A DNA stretch of 64,000 nt from Symbiodinium kawagutii. Lineage: Eukaryota; Sar; Dinophyceae; Suessiales; Symbiodiniaceae. The stretch lies in contig VSDK01018072.1 of assembly GCA_009767595.1 (NCBI GenBank), positions 332,898-396,897 on the forward strand. The letters run 5' to 3'. Within the stretch, counting starts at the first letter, position 1. Each line of letters starts with the position of its first letter. Both the position numbers and the translations under genes were made by a program. Shown piece by piece: positions 35,021-46,352 of this stretch. The notes under the pieces are model-generated. The model was not told the DNA's origin. It ran no database searches and was given only the letters and a program-made list of their open reading frames with translations.

Positions 35021-35343
35021 AAGATCACTCCATCAACGAAAGTAAAGTCACATGACGTGCTGCATTGGTTTCAGCTATGATGCCTAAATTACTCAAGCGC
35101 ACACTGAAAAAAATATATTGTTCATCACCTAACGATGCCACCTAGCTGAAAGCGCTCTGGAAGTTGCTTCGGATGATTTATCCTTTGCCAAGTTTGTGTT
35201 AAAATTGCTGAGGAGCAAAGAACAAATGCAGGGCAAAAGCCTCCAAGAGAATGGGATGACTATGGATGACTATGGATGACTCACCCCCTTCTGCTCTGCT
35301 CCAAGTGCGGAATTCGCACTGCTTGATGGCACAACCCACTCAC

Positions 35344-35465
35344 CTTGCGCACCACGCTGCCCATGCCGAAGGATTCCCTGCGATTCATGGTGCCAAGGTG
35401 TTGGCAGAGTGAAGCATTGTGGTGAAATTCTTGGCTCATGCGCATTGGACCGGTTAGCATCCAGG
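35344..35465 (-). CDS. Orphan exon with strong splice sites, 122 nt
   Basis: Acceptor ATGTCCGCAG and a consensus donor (CGCAAG|GTGAGT) bound two phase bases plus 40 codons: WMLTGPMRMSQEFHHNASLC, then QHLGTMNRRESFGMGSVVRK. Met/His-rich, basic end. Splice evidence is among the best in the window. Protein not recognised. Its entry phase does not match the exon at 35811-35892 directly, so at least one exon between them is expected. A candidate lies at about 35560-35670. Confidence 0.55.
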
Positions 35466-35810
35466 CTGCGGACATGAAATGATATCATACATCGTCTTTA
35501 TTGACGTGTTTCCCTCCTACATCCACTTGAGTGGCCCGTATCAACTTACTTATTGAACCCTGCCACCTACCACACACCAGAAAGCCTCTGCGTTGGCCAG
35601 TGGAGAATACCTTGGCACGGACCCCTGAGATCCCGTGGGCCGCTTGCTCTTGGCACAGAGCCTTCACTTTTTCCTTTCATCGAAAGTTCCACACAATTCT
35701 GGGTGATAATCCATTCACATAAAACAGGACCATCACCTGGAGGAAACCCTAAATTATCTAAATTGATCCAAATTGACTTCCTGGGAATAGTTGACTTCCT
35801 GCAAATCAGC

Positions 35811-36859
35811 CAAGTATGTCCAAGGAGCTTTTCTCCTTCCGATTCGGCGAGCCCATTCATGATCTCCTTGTAGCGGTGTGAGATTGATCGTTCTCATTTT
35901 GCCAGGGCTTCGCATTGGCTTGGCCCTAACACACATACCAACCGCTTGGCGGAGGCAGGTTTTGTTAATGGGGAGTGAGGAACCTAGGCCATGGGAATCG
36001 ATGAAACCCCCGCAGAGGCGCCGAAAAGCACTGCAAAATGAACCTGACAAGGAACTCCAGCATCCACCTGCGGGCGTCTCTTGGGACAAGTTATGCATCT
36101 CAAGTTGGGACTCAGCCAAGTGCTACGCATTGCCAAAGCTGTGCAAGGCGGGTCATCCTTCGTCTGCTGCCTTCCCGCCATATCTAGCAGCTACCACTGG
36201 GTCGGATACTCTTGGCCTGTTTGACCCTTTGGATCCCTTTGGCCCGTCCTTTTGCCAGCTGAAAGATTTGGCGGAGACTTTATCCAAGGCTTCATCCAGC
36301 TTCTTCAACTTCGAGTCCTGAGGACCAAATGACGTGAGCAGGGCTCACAGCGCTAAAAAAGATGTCAAACATTCGGAATCCATCACAACCTTCAAAAATA
36401 AGAATCAACAACGACCTGATACAGTGCACAGCTTTTGACGCAAATGACTCGGCATGGCTGAGCCAAGCACGTACTTGGAGAAGTCTTTGTCCACCTTCTG
36501 CGACTTCTCTTGTGCATGATCAGTTGCTGCTTTGACTTCTCCCACCTCAACATGGACTTCTCAACTGATGTGATTTCATGTCGCAATGTTTTTTTACGAT
36601 GTGACATTGCGATGATCCGCTGAAAGAAAAGTGGTTTGTACAATTAGTATGTGACATTCATTTGGTATAGTATTTGCATAATTAGTTGCCAAGTATTTGC
36701 CGCACAATTGAACACAATTGAATGTTAGCAGAATCAATTGCACATGTCTGTAACTAGGAAATCTTGAATGTCTAATCCATCCGGTGTCCTGCGCACCTTC
36801 TCGTCAATGTTCTTTCTGTTCTCTTCCGCTTCTTTAAAGGCTTCCTTCCCCCCAACAGC
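35811..36859 (-). CDS. Coiled-coil protein, five exons (partial gene)
   Basis: Exons: 36797-36859 (21 codons, AVGGKEAFKEAEENRKNIDE-K), 36545 to about 36416-36492 (VGEVKAATDHAQEKSQKVDK...), 36195-36317 (41 codons, DSKLKKLDEALDKVSAKSFS then WQKDGPKGSKGSNRPRVSDP), 36068-36122 (HLAESQLEMHNLSQETPA) and 35811-35892 (RSISHRYKEIMNGLAESEGE then KLLGHTWL). Acceptors are TCAG, GAG, TCAG, GTAG and GAG; donors are GTGCGC, GTAGCT, GTGGAT and probably GCTGAT. Phases agree at 36797 to 36545, 36195 to 36122 and 36068 to 35892. The second exon needs an internal donor to match the third. The product is mostly charged helix, likely coiled coil. Function unknown; no catalytic motif is visible. Confidence 0.5.
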
Positions 36860-37048
36860 CTGACAAATCAGGTTGCTGCAAGCGCATTTTAAAGGTTCAA
36901 CCACAGGTGGAGCAAACAAATAACATGAGCTCGCTATAGACGCCTGACACATGACATTTCTCCTGCTGCGCAGCATTCGGGCTTGTAACGGTTTGTTTCA
37001 CAGGAAGATTCTGACGGGAGATGTCACCCCCAGCCCACATCCATCCAC

Positions 37049-37282
37049 CATCTGCCGCGTCTGCCTCAGTCTTGTTGTGCTCATTGCTTTCTTCTGTTCC
37101 TTCCTTTGCCTCCTTGCCCTCCTTGCCCTCCTTGCCCTCCTTTCCCTCCTTGTCCTCCTTTCCTTCCTTTCCCTCCTTTGCCTCCTTGCCCTCCTTGTCG
37201 GGTGCCTTGTTGTCTCCCTGATCTTTGCTGTCTGCGTCGTGGTGCTTCTCTTCCTTTTCATGATCAGCTGCCCCTTTGTTTT
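37049..37282 (-). CDS. Exon encoding Lys-Glu-Gly repeat, acidic/basic linker
   Basis: After CTCTTCAG the frame reads NKGAADHEKEEKHHDADSKD, then a tandem (K-E-G/A/D)n block of about 12 units, then TEESNEHNKTEADAAD to a GATG|GTGGAT donor. The repeat block (plus 37103-37198) is a coding minisatellite of 9-bp units; all interruptions are substitutions that keep the frame. Such KEG tracts form charged flexible linkers. It lies immediately upstream of the coiled-coil exons (36859 downward), but the simple donor leaves a phase mismatch, so an intervening exon or another donor is needed. Confidence 0.5.
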
Positions 37283-39196
37283 CTGAAGAGTTGCCTTCAG
37301 TCCCGTTGTGCACCCAGTGTCGATGCCTTGCAGCGGTGAGACGAAAACCACAAACAGTTCAAAACAACAACAGTTTCTGCAAGTAACTGCAAGACTGCCA
37401 ATTCGACAAGTGTCGGGGTTCATTTTCCTTCCTCAATCACCCGATTGCGCCGCGCCTGACATTCTCTACATTCTGATCGGTACTCAAGTGCACCTGTGGC
37501 AATGTCATCTCGCAGTTGGACAAATGACAAACTGCACCAGCATATCCACTTAGGGGACGGCAAACAGAGATCCTTTTCATGTTACAAGCCCATGTGTTTA
37601 CCTATCTAGTTGTCGATCGGTCGGTTTGTCTGAGATCTGTCAACGTGTGCAATCTGTTGCTATCCATCGTTCATTAATGTTCAAAACCACGGGGTTCATT
37701 ACCCATCTACACCTGTCAACGTGTGTTTCAAATGTGTGTCAATCTATCGGTCCATCTATATATACTGGAACATACTGGAACTGTATCTGCAACTTGTCAG
37801 TCTGCCCGTCTGTATGCCTGATGAAAGATCAAGGACCTCATTTCCCCCTGCTTCCCGCATCTTCCCGCCTCATAGTCGTAGACATCTTCCCGTAGTGCAT
37901 TGCAAATTGCGATGGCCAAGATCAATCGGAAGGACATCATGGCGAGTCCCTTGCAGCCTCTGACACGGCCTCAGCCCGGCTTCGCTGTTGCCAACCCCCT
38001 TCGCTTTCCTTCAAAGGCTACACAGGGAGCTCTGAACTGACAATCGCTCAGATTGAAATGTAACAAATATTAACAGATTGAAGGAGGTTTGGGAAGCAAA
38101 TCATCCTTCGAGGCAAGTCTTATCCTCATGCCCCAGGCATGGACCTCCTTCAACGGCCCCCCATGTGCCAAGGCGCTGCCCAAAACATAGATGGCCTAAC
38201 TTAATCAGCCGCCCCAAACTACGTTCGGGGCCATGGCTTTGGGCCACATATTTCGGCGCCACGCAGGAGAAGTGTCTCGTGTGTCACTCTCGCGTCACTG
38301 GTGTGTCACGTTCCAATACCGTCAGCCACGAGTAGTAGGATTGCAGCCAGTGCTTAAGTGCCGAACACTACCACATCTAAACATACCCATTAGAGCACGT
38401 GCAAGAGGATGAAGCGACTGTGCCGGTAGGATCGTCAAATCATCATGATATGTCGTCGCACCCCTATGAAGTAGAAGTGCCTATCAGCAACAAGCAGTCA
38501 GGGGTGGCAGCCACAGTTGCTGGCCTGCGACCACCCTTTCCAGGGCCACCTTTCCCTCCTTGCCTTGGTGCAAAACTGATAAAAACCCTGCAGTTACAAA
38601 CATGTTTCACGTAATGTAGGTTGCATGACATGTGTCAAGACTTAAAAAACCCATGGGCTGTTTACAGTTTACTTGTGGCAATACAGCATTCAGTAAAGCC
38701 TGGGCATGTAAGAGATGTTTCCTGTGGGGCTTTGGATGTCGGAAAAGGAGGAAGGGCAATGGGAGTGGTGAATCAATGCACATGGCGAATTTTGAGTTTC
38801 AGGAAATCTGGCTGCTAAAGAGCCATAGTCTGAACGTGGGACTATGTGGCAACATACCAAGCAAAAGTGGCAGAGCTGCGGATCGAGTCATTGAGTTCAG
38901 TAGTGCTGACTTTTGGCAGTGGCCGGGCCTAAACTCTACAAATCTCCCGGATCAAAGGCTGCAGTGACATGTCCATTCTGTTCACAGTACGCTGACAAGC
39001 CTATAGCCCACAGCTACAGCTACAAAACCTTTGGATGGAGCAACAATGAGCAGCGACCACCTTCCAGTCAGTTCATACTTGCTACATTCTGGCCTTACAT
39101 GGGGATGTCCAAAAGGAAGACTGCCCTCCATCCAAAACATCTATGGGGCGGCCCGGCATTGATGTAGCACATGGCTCTTTCTCAAAGTGCGTCAAC
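37283..39196. other. No supported minus-strand exon; plus frames unresolved
   Basis: Plus-strand open frames at 38632-38967 and 38913-39167 (AVTCPFCSQYADKPIAHSYS region) are protein-like but lack splice evidence and run against the array direction. Confidence 0.35.
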
Positions 39197-39397
39197 CTAT
39201 TGGCCGGCAAATGAAAAATTGGCATCGCCGGTTCCCCTCCGGTTCTCTTTCAGAAACATGGGCGTCGGGAACAACAGCGGCGGATTCCACCAAGGTCCCC
39301 TGCATAGCAGCAACAGACCCGCGCACACGGCCGCGGGAAGTAGGCATGGAGCGAGTGCCCGCCTACAGAACTCTCTCTCGATGTCTTTGGATCTTTT
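39197..39397 (-). CDS. Terminal exon, membrane-segment protein
   Basis: A strong acceptor (GGCATTTTTTCAG) is followed by 66 codons and TAG at 39197. The peptide starts KRSKDIEREFCRRALAPCLL, contains a probable membrane helix (LAPCLLPAAVCAGLLLLC), then GPWWNPPLLFPTPMFL and a polar tail. The positive-inside flank (KRSK...RR) before the helix fits a membrane anchor. Function unknown. The stop suggests the 3' end of a gene extending to the right. Confidence 0.45.
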   Translation of the reverse strand, partial: KRSKDIEREFCRRALAPCLLPAAVCAGLLLLCRGPWWNPPLLFPTPMFLKENRRGTGDANFSFAGQ

Positions 39398-39726
39398 CTG
39401 AAAAAATGCCAACCACAAGCAGAAATACAGCAGTATATAGCCAAGTTCTGCTGGATTGAGCATCTCTGATGGTGGACTTGCCATCAATACTGGTCGATTA
39501 TATAGTAAATACTGATGCTTATTGACCATGGACAATTTCACCGGGGAGAGCCGGTAATTACCAACCATAACGGCTGTTGTCGGAATTGATGGCATGGCCT
39601 TCCAAAATGGAAGAACTACCGACGCGAAATTGCAGACTCTCGAGGCGCTACCGGCTTAGAGTGCGGTGAACTGCAGGGACTATCAACCATCAACAGTAAC
39701 CAACGAAATCCAATGAACATGATGGA

Positions 39727-39951
39727 TCATGATGGTTCCATTGAGCGCCAAAGCACCTTCGAACACCACGTTAGAACAACACTTCGCTTGCCACCACACG
39801 GCGCCTTGCCGTCGGGAGCAGCGGCCTGTTGGAAGGCCGCCTCACTACTGCCTTGCAGGACATCTTGTGACGACTGTCCCAGCTGCTTGCGAAGATGTTC
39901 AGAAGCCGTCGAAGCACAGCACAAACACTGCTTCGCAAATGCATTATACAC
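39727..39951 (-). CDS. Candidate exon, Gln/Ser-rich helix
   Basis: The minus frame contains ASTASEHLRKQLGQSSQDVL then QGSSEAAFQQAAAPDGKAPC, clearly protein-like. Acceptor candidates are GCGAAGCAG near 39935 or CGCAAGCAG near 39890. The right-hand part may be intronic. Not recognised. Confidence 0.38.
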   Translation of the reverse strand: MYNAFAKQCLCCASTASEHLRKQLGQSSQDVLQGSSEAAFQQAAAPDGKAPCGGKRSVVLTWCSKVLWRSMEPS

Positions 39952-40392
39952 ATCTTTACATCACTTACGCATATGCAAATGTGTGTCTTTTCGGGCTTTG
40001 CCTCCGCCCTGCATAAACTCCTGAGCCAACTTGCCTCAGTCCGCCACTGCAACATGACACAAGAAACACACCCTTAAAAAATCCAGAAAAATGTGAAATC
40101 CATCCAGTTCACAGATCTTCGAAGGAGACACCCTTCGCCCTAAAAATTCTCAGCTCCGAAATGTCCCACTAAATGTCCTCATAAATCTGAATAATGAATA
40201 ATGTTTAATGCGGAGTGTAGATGAGCACGGCGGCACAGCTCTTGGAGCCTTCAGGGCCTGTGAAGAGCTGATGGAGGCCACCCATCTGATTTCTCACCTC
40301 ACAGTGCCCATGTGGCTCAGGATGGTGAGCCAGGGATCCGCAAGCATCACAAATCTTCACCCTATCAATCCTATGGGGGGAACAGCCCTGCA
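39952..40392. other. No supported gene
   Basis: Short overlapping frames only. Confidence 0.4.
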
Positions 40393-40949
40393 TCAAACTG
40401 CTGGACTACACACAAGAACACCGATTTGTAAAGGATTTTTTTTGGCAAATGTGTAAGTCATCCATTTTTTTTCAAAAGCAGGATTCGTCATGGTGTCCTC
40501 AACTACGGGCTTCAGCTCAGACTGGCTTGATAAAACCCTGCACCTTCTCAACAAGACCATCAAAGTCTCGATGATCATCCCACCTTTGCGTTGGAGCAAC
40601 TGCTGACAGTCGCGCATGGGCACCATTTTCTTGTCGTGGCAAATCCGACCCCGAAAAATGGTCTTAAAAAGACAAGCTGTACACCACAGTACCTGGTATG
40701 ACTGTCCATGTTTTGTATGACCAAAGTCTGAAATGACGCCAACTTCTAGTGGTGCCGTAGTACCTCCCCCTCCCCACATTTCCACTGCTGATTTCCAGCG
40801 CAGGCTGTCGCTTTTCGCCGAGTTCCCGGCCACTTCTTGCGGAGAACTCGGACCTTCTCCTGCTGCTCCTTCAACTCCTTCTTTTTCAAATGGAACTCAG
40901 CAGGTGCTTTGACCTCTTCTTCATGGTTGATGCCCAGGATTTCCCTCAC
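40393..40949 (-). CDS. Two phased exons: charged helix then Cys-containing C-terminus
   Basis: Exon 40854-40949 is exactly 32 codons (after CAGCTAAG, before GAGAAG|GTCCGA): VREILGINHEEEVKAPAEFH then LKKKELKEQQEK, a charged helix. Exon 40393-40701 starts after CATGGACAG in the same phase and runs 102 codons to a stop: SYQVLWCTACLFKTIFRGRI, then CHDKKMVPMRDCQQLLQRKG, then a Leu-rich helix and SELKPVVEDTMTNPAF. The C-x2-C plus later Cys/His residues could bind zinc, but spacing does not match a family I know. The stop may lie past an unseen donor. Confidence 0.45.
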
Positions 40950-42095
40950 CTTAGCTGCTCAGTTCTGCCAAGGAATTGGCTAGACAACCATTGCGGTCCC
41001 AATGATCTACCATTGATCTCACATGCACGCATGATCACGTATGAAATGATAAGTCTACTACTCTCTGGTAAACTGGTGTCGCATGAGTCCCTCACAATCA
41101 TAGTAGTCAAAGTCCCATGTTTTTGAAGGTTCGGAATCCCAATGAAAAGCTGCAATCGAAAATGCTGATGGCGCTCGCATGTGAACGCACCAAGCACCCG
41201 CACAGATGTCACAATCGCATCTTGGTCTCCACCTGCGGCTTTGCTGTAGATGGTGCGACTTGAGTGGCTCAAGAAGTTCGACGAGCGCTTGGAGACTGAA
41301 GTAAAAAAGTCACCAAGTTAGTAGATTATCACAGAATTACGTAATTTATGTCCACAAGGGCCATCCAGGCTTCCTCAATGCTTGATGTCAAGACTAGAGC
41401 TGCCAACTTTCATAATACATATGCTGCCAACCTGTGCAAAACACACATATCAGTTGATGCCTTTACTCTTCATGAGAGCTTTGAGCTTCTTCAATTTCAC
41501 ATCCTCAGCCGTGCAGCCACACTGAAAAAGTACGCTGGCGCATACATCATCATCCAAAATACTGGATAGAAACCGACCATATTTGAAAAGCCATGACATC
41601 AAGAAAACAAACATGTGTGGAATTCAGCATTGAAGAAGGAAAACATAGGAAAAGTAGGTTTGTTTGGAAACGGTTGGAACCTGACTGGGACTGGTAGCCG
41701 GTAAACGCAAGTTGTTGCGGTCAAGGTCGACAAACGCCGCATTCACGCAACACTTCCCCTGAGCTCTCTGACAATGTCGTGAATTTCATCCCGCATCTCC
41801 TTGCCATGACAGGCTGAGCCATGGGGAAACTTATGCGGGGCAGACATAATATGAACTACTCACGGCGCAGAAATATAAGACACCGTCACTTGAAGTTCCA
41901 CCTGCAACTATCCAGGACGCTGAACCCTACGAGTAGGTCTAGTGGAAGCCCACTTTGTCAGCATCCTGCTAAAGACTCGCAGCAAACACCCAAAGAACAG
42001 TGGCCTCAGTCTTGGTCTGTGTCTTCATCAGCTCCGTCATGCTGGCGGAGGCCTGCACATTCGCACGTGAGGGAAGTGATGACCGAATCGATCAC
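40950..42095. other. No firm gene
   Basis: The minus frame 40946-41272 has a protein-like end (SRTIYSKAAGGDQDAIVTSV) but unclear borders. Nothing else recognised. Confidence 0.35.
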
Positions 42096-42233
42096 CACAC
42101 TCAGTTGGAGCCTCCTCTCCAGCATCTTGTGGAGCAGATGTCCCGACATCTGGTTCTATTTGAATGGTCAAGGTGCGTCGCGATGCGCTGGCAGCTGGTG
42201 GTGGGTCTATGGGCTCTGAAACATCTTCTTCAC
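42096..42233 (-). CDS. Orphan exon, acidic/Pro-rich
   Basis: Acceptor TCATGTCTTGCAG and donor AGTGTG|GTGATC bound 45 codons: EEDVSEPIDPPPAASASRRT, then LTIQIEPDVGTSAPQDAGEE, then APTEC. A disordered acidic linker, similar in style to the exon at about 42600-42701 and possibly the same gene. Confidence 0.48.
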
Positions 42234-42599
42234 CTGCAAGACATGAATGCAACTGACACAAGAAATGGACTCAAAGCCTCTTCCATTGACCCAGCCCTCC
42301 CGCTCCCTTTGTAAACTTGGTGAGGGAGCCTTTGAAACAAGACAAGTGCCAAGAATCCTACACCACTGGCGTGTCAGTGGGAGGGAGAGAGGGAGAGCAA
42401 CAAAAAATTAATGTCCTTAAAAAGCAACATCTGATTTTTTGTGTTTGCGCAAGCTATGCACGATCTGGACAGTGCCAAAACCTCAAGCCACCTTAGATAT
42501 CTTGAACAATTCTCAAAACATCTCAAAGCCTATTGTCTGCCACAGGTAGCCTAAAGCTGACAAAATGGCATAACGGGACACTGGATTCAGACTCCATCT

Positions 42600-42701
42600 C
42601 CATGCGCCTTCGTGTGGCAGCTCAGGTGTCAAGGGCAGTGGTGGCACTGGGTCAAACTCGCCCGTGGGAACTCCTCGAGCTTCAGGAGTCGCATCGGTGT
42701 C
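42600..42701 (-). CDS. Orphan exon, Pro/Asp-rich
   Basis: After GCCGTTGAG the frame reads DTDATPEARGVPTGEFDPVP then PLPLTPELPHEG. The left border is uncertain (a GC donor at GAAG|GCGCAT is possible). Disordered, acidic-proline composition like the exon at 42096-42233. Confidence 0.4.
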
Positions 42702-43207
42702 CTCAACGGCGTTCCGACAGCAGAACACCAAGGAGTCGGAACCTGTCGGAACACTTCTTTCAACGGGTCATGATGGGCTCCTAAGCTACCGTGGCTGATC
42801 CAACAATCACCTCGGCTGGTTGGGATCTCTCCCTAATTCGCCCATGGCCCTCCAGGGTTCAATAGGGCCTAGACTGGCTGACCCATGCCCGTTCACCATC
42901 GACTAGCGACACAGCGGCGGGCTGTAGGGATGGGACAGGGGGACATGGCATGAGGACGAGCATATCATCTGCGCACGACGTTTTTCTGGGGCCAAGGGCC
43001 ATGGAGCGGGGTTGGGGAAGAGTGGAAGAAATCCTACAGCTACTCACCAGCCAAATTCGAACTTCTGACTAACCCGCCTCTTTGGTCCCCGAAGTGGCTA
43101 AGCAGCCTGCACCTAAGCTCCTTTTGTTGAGTATTTGAGCTGGACCTGCAAACATCTTCATATGCTATCGCCGGCTCCAACTACGAAGCTTCAAAAGGAT
43201 GCAGCCC
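42702..43207. other. No supported gene
   Basis: I see nothing recognisable apart from short frames. Confidence 0.4.
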
Positions 43208-43277
43208 TCAGCGCAGGTCCTGCTGTTGCTCCTCTTCTTCCAGCGGGACATCCAGGTCCAAACCAGTGAATGGTGGA
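43208..43277 (-). CDS. Small exon, acidic Glu/Gln end
   Basis: After GCCAGGACAG one phase base and 22 codons (PPFTGLDLDVPLEEEEQQQD-LR) run to TGA at 43208-43210, or splice out one codon earlier at a GC donor (GCTGAG). Strongly acidic. Confidence 0.4.
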
Positions 43278-43343
43278 CTGTCCTGGCCATTGAGCATGCA
43301 AGTGGTCTAACATGCCCAAAAGAAATCAAAATGTTCGTGGTGG

Positions 43344-43362
43344 AGAGAGAGAGAGAGAGAGT
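43344..43362. repeat. (GA)n microsatellite
   Basis: About nine GA units. Confidence 0.85.
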
Positions 43363-43725
43363 TGAGAAAGCAATTACTGTACACACAATTGCATTCCTAC
43401 TATTTTCAGAAAACAGCAACACAGCACAGCTGAGACAAACTTCTGCCATCAATTAAGATCCTCTACTTGCAGATGTGAACGTCTTACAGTACTCCAAGTC
43501 TTGCAACCCGCAGTGACTGGACTCAGTGCAGACTTAAACTTCTGCGTTCCATACAGCCACCGATGCTCCCTATATGCCCCGTGTCCTGCATGGCGGACGC
43601 TGGGCTGGATGGAGCGCTGAGGTCTTAGCCGAGATGAGGTCGCAGGGGAGGCTTCGGTGAAGGCCCGGCAATTCCTACCCTTTGACCTTTTTGTTTGCAG
43701 TTGGCTACATTACATTTGAGATATT

Positions 43726-43820
43726 TATGTGTGTGTGTGCATGTGTGTGTGTGTGTGCATGTGTGTGTGTGTGCATGTGTGTATGTGTGCATGTGTGTGT
43801 GTGTGCATGTGTGTATATAT
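43726..43820. repeat. (GT)n with periodic GCAT
   Basis: GT runs interrupted regularly by GCAT, giving a higher-order unit of about 14-20 bp. Confidence 0.92.
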
Positions 43821-43991
43821 CTCTTGCAGGTCTGCTGGCTTTGTGACCGTCTCATCTGATCTCAGAACTTATACTGGAGCTCACTGCCCGCAACAGCCCC
43901 TCTGAATCCGGCTGAGGCGAATCACGAATACGTCTTCAGGCACATGCGGGTGAATGCTAAACACATACATGATTCTCTCCTTGTTTTGACA

Positions 43992-44453
43992 TTAGCTGGT
44001 GGATGCCAAGGGGAGAGAAATTTCACCCAACATCCATTGCAAGATAGCCAACAGTAGCCAGCCATCCAACAGTACGATGAGTCCAAATCCGGAGGTCAAA
44101 TTGGTGACATCTGGCATCCTATGCTGATCTCCAAGTGGCTCAACAGGCCAAAGCTTGCATCTGCAGGCCGCGGCGATTGTGACCCGGATTCCTGACGTCA
44201 CAAATCTCGGGAGCAGATCACTGTCATAGCGGATCCCCTGATCGATGACTGCCCATTCCCACTGAGCTACCCATCTGCTCCACAACACACCTCTCCACCC
44301 ACCACATCTGACCACATCTGACTGCCAGTCCTCTCCCTCCAATGCCCTTGGAGATCCCCCAGGCGATGCTGGCACTGCGGCGGGCGGCCCCGTGTTCGAG
44401 CTCTGCCGCGCCAGTGTCGGGAGCTCGGCTGGCGTACCTGAGAGGTGGGCCAT
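43992..44453 (-). CDS. Long open frame (153 codons) with membrane helix
   Basis: The frame opens with ATG at 44451-44453 and runs to a stop at 43992. It has a Ser/Pro/Ala-rich start (SSNTGPPAAVPASPGGSPRA), a Trp-rich middle (GVLWSRWVAQWEWAVIDQGI) and a hydrophobic helix (GLIVLLDGWLLLAILQWMLG). It is open enough to be mainly coding, as a single exon or two exons with read-through. No family recognised. Confidence 0.4.
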   Translation of the reverse strand: MAHLSGTPAELPTLARQSSNTGPPAAVPASPGGSPRALEGEDWQSDVVRCGGWRGVLWSRWVAQWEWAVIDQGIRYDSDLLPRFVTSGIRVTIAAACRCKLWPVEPLGDQHRMPDVTNLTSGFGLIVLLDGWLLLAILQWMLGEISLPLASTS

Positions 44454-44516
44454 CCTCTACCAGTGGTGGTCAATGTACCCCAGATGAAGCGAAACCGTAG
44501 GTGGATGTAGTGGCTA

Positions 44517-44576
44517 ATAAGGGCTTTCATAAGGGCTTTGATAAAGGCTTCAATAAGGGCTTGAATAAGGGCTTTA
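44517..44576. repeat. 12-bp minisatellite, five copies
   Basis: Five tandem units of ATAAGGGCTTTN with one or two changes in the third to fifth copies. Confidence 0.92.
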
Positions 44577-45849
44577 ACCAGTGGTTTTCGGTTCTCAAGG
44601 GATAAGAAGAAACAAGAATGGTGAAGTCCAGGCCAGGTGTATTAATTGAGGGGGTGCCATTCTTATGGGAAACCACGGCTTTTGGGGGATAGCTCATGTT
44701 AATCAACCAGAGGTTGATTAATCCAGGGTTGGCACTGCTCAGCTTGTTGTGGTGACCTTATTGGCATGTCTTAACCATAGTGGTCAGCTTGGTGCTGGCC
44801 TTGGTGATAAATAGCGGTTCACGGACCATACTGGTTGATCGTTCGACAACTAAAACTTTTTCGCATTTGTTTGGCAAAACCAGAGCATAACATAACATAA
44901 CCAACCATAATGCCGTAATGTTCCATCTAGAAAACTATGAACCCATTGAATCCAATTGATGCGTAATGCTACCAACTACACAATAGTTCATCGAACCTTG
45001 ACGATTGACAACCAACTAGTAGTAATTTCTCGCGCAACCAAGTGGTACAGCGGATACTTCGGAACCAACAATAGCGAGAACCAACAAATAGTTGCTGATC
45101 ACCGAAGGTTCGGCTGCGAAGAAACACGCGCCATATTTGTTGGTAAGTCCTACGCTGTCGCAAATCTTCTCTCTCTCTCTCTACTGGTGGTGTGTGGCTT
45201 TGCGGACCTTCCAATGAATGTAACTTCTCTTGGAGGTGCCCAGCTAGGACCCGAGAATTCACAAGAACTTATGCAGCTGACATGGGCCGCTTAGAAGAAA
45301 CTCACCATTGCTCCGGCCTGAGCCTTGACTGCCGGCGGGACTGGCAACTGGCCCATCAGCAACCGGTGAAGCTTCACCAGACCTGAGAAACTCTGAAGGC
45401 CTGACATGGTCTAACCACCTGACATATTCTGACATCATCCGACCCTGAAAGGATACTCTGAAAGGATGCCCTGAAAGGCTCTACTGAGTATCTACTGAAA
45501 GGCCCTGGCTTTGGAGAGCTCACAGGCTGCGCAGCCTCTTGATCTGGACCTCCAGGGCCTCCAAGGTCCCCTTGCTCTTTGGGTTCAGCTTCTGCTGGGC
45601 CCTCTCCGATTGGGTCCACTGGGGGAGGCTCCTGACCAATGAGAAGTGACAAGATCCACAGCGCGATACATGTATTCCAGTCCAAGCAACCACTCTCACG
45701 AAGGTAGCGTGGCATCTACTGAGACTCAAAGACTAACTTTACCAGCCAAAGAAACCTCAAAAAGCAAACCTGTAGCCAACCACGTACCATGGTCCAACGC
45801 CGCCGAGACTGTTCTTGATTCTGGACAGCCCCCCAGAACACCTGGGAAC
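44577..45849. other. No firm gene
   Basis: A minus-strand candidate around 45520-45640 can be read either as KLNPKSKGTLEALEVQIKRL or as a Pro/Glu-rich frame. Borders are unclear. (CT)n lies at 45168-45182. Confidence 0.35.
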
Positions 45850-46069
45850 CTTCAACGATCCCTGTGGCGTTTCGGGAGTCCCTGCAGCTTTCCCGTGCCC
45901 CAGCTCCTCTACAAACAGCTGCGATTCGTCCACTTCGGGCACCTCTTCGGCATACCTTGGATCCGTCCAGAAGGACCAGCTGGCGCTGACCGTGAAACGC
46001 TTGTGACCTCGTAAGCTCTCCCTGGCTCTCCTCGTCTCATGAGGTGGGCTCCAGGCTGACCAGTTGGGG
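45850..46069 (-). CDS. Orphan exon, 73 codons
   Basis: After GTGCCCCAG, one base plus 73 codons end at GAAG|GTTCCC, phase 0. The peptide: PNWSAWSPPHETRRARESLR, then GHKRFTVSASWSFWTDPRYA, then EEVPEVDESQLFVEELGHGK. A Trp-rich, charged, globular-looking sequence followed by an acidic stretch. It is one of the longest convincing exons, but I do not recognise a family. An alternative donor lies six bases further (CCCAG|GTGTTC). Confidence 0.5.
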
Positions 46070-46291
46070 CTGGGGCACTTTATCTTTCCACGTTCTCATT
46101 AAGTTGCAAGTTGTATCCCTGGACAGCTTTTGGAACGCCGTGGAGGTTGCTCAAAGAACAGGGTACTCCGCCGCCAGCTGTTCCGGTATCAGAACTTGGA
46201 AGGATGCCCCGCAGGGAAACTGCTGGCATTGACCCAAAATCTTCCTTGTGATCTTGATAGTTGGTTGCCCTCCCATCGAGCAAAAGCTCAC

Positions 46292-46352
46292 CGCTTCTGC
46301 TTTGGCACAGCGCCCGCCAAGATGCCCCAACTTCACCTTCAAAGCTTGAATC
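46292..46352 (-). CDS. Orphan exon, 61 nt, basic helix
   Basis: Acceptor GCATCTCAG and a good donor (GAAGCG|GTGAGC) bound one base plus 20 codons: IQALKVKLGHLGGRCAKAEA. It precedes the exon at 45850-46069 in transcription order, but the phases do not match directly. Confidence 0.42.

Larger units (their letters stand above)
43278..43991. other. Repeat-bearing spacer
   Basis: Carries (GA)n and the GT/GTGTGCAT array. No exon supported. Confidence 0.45.
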
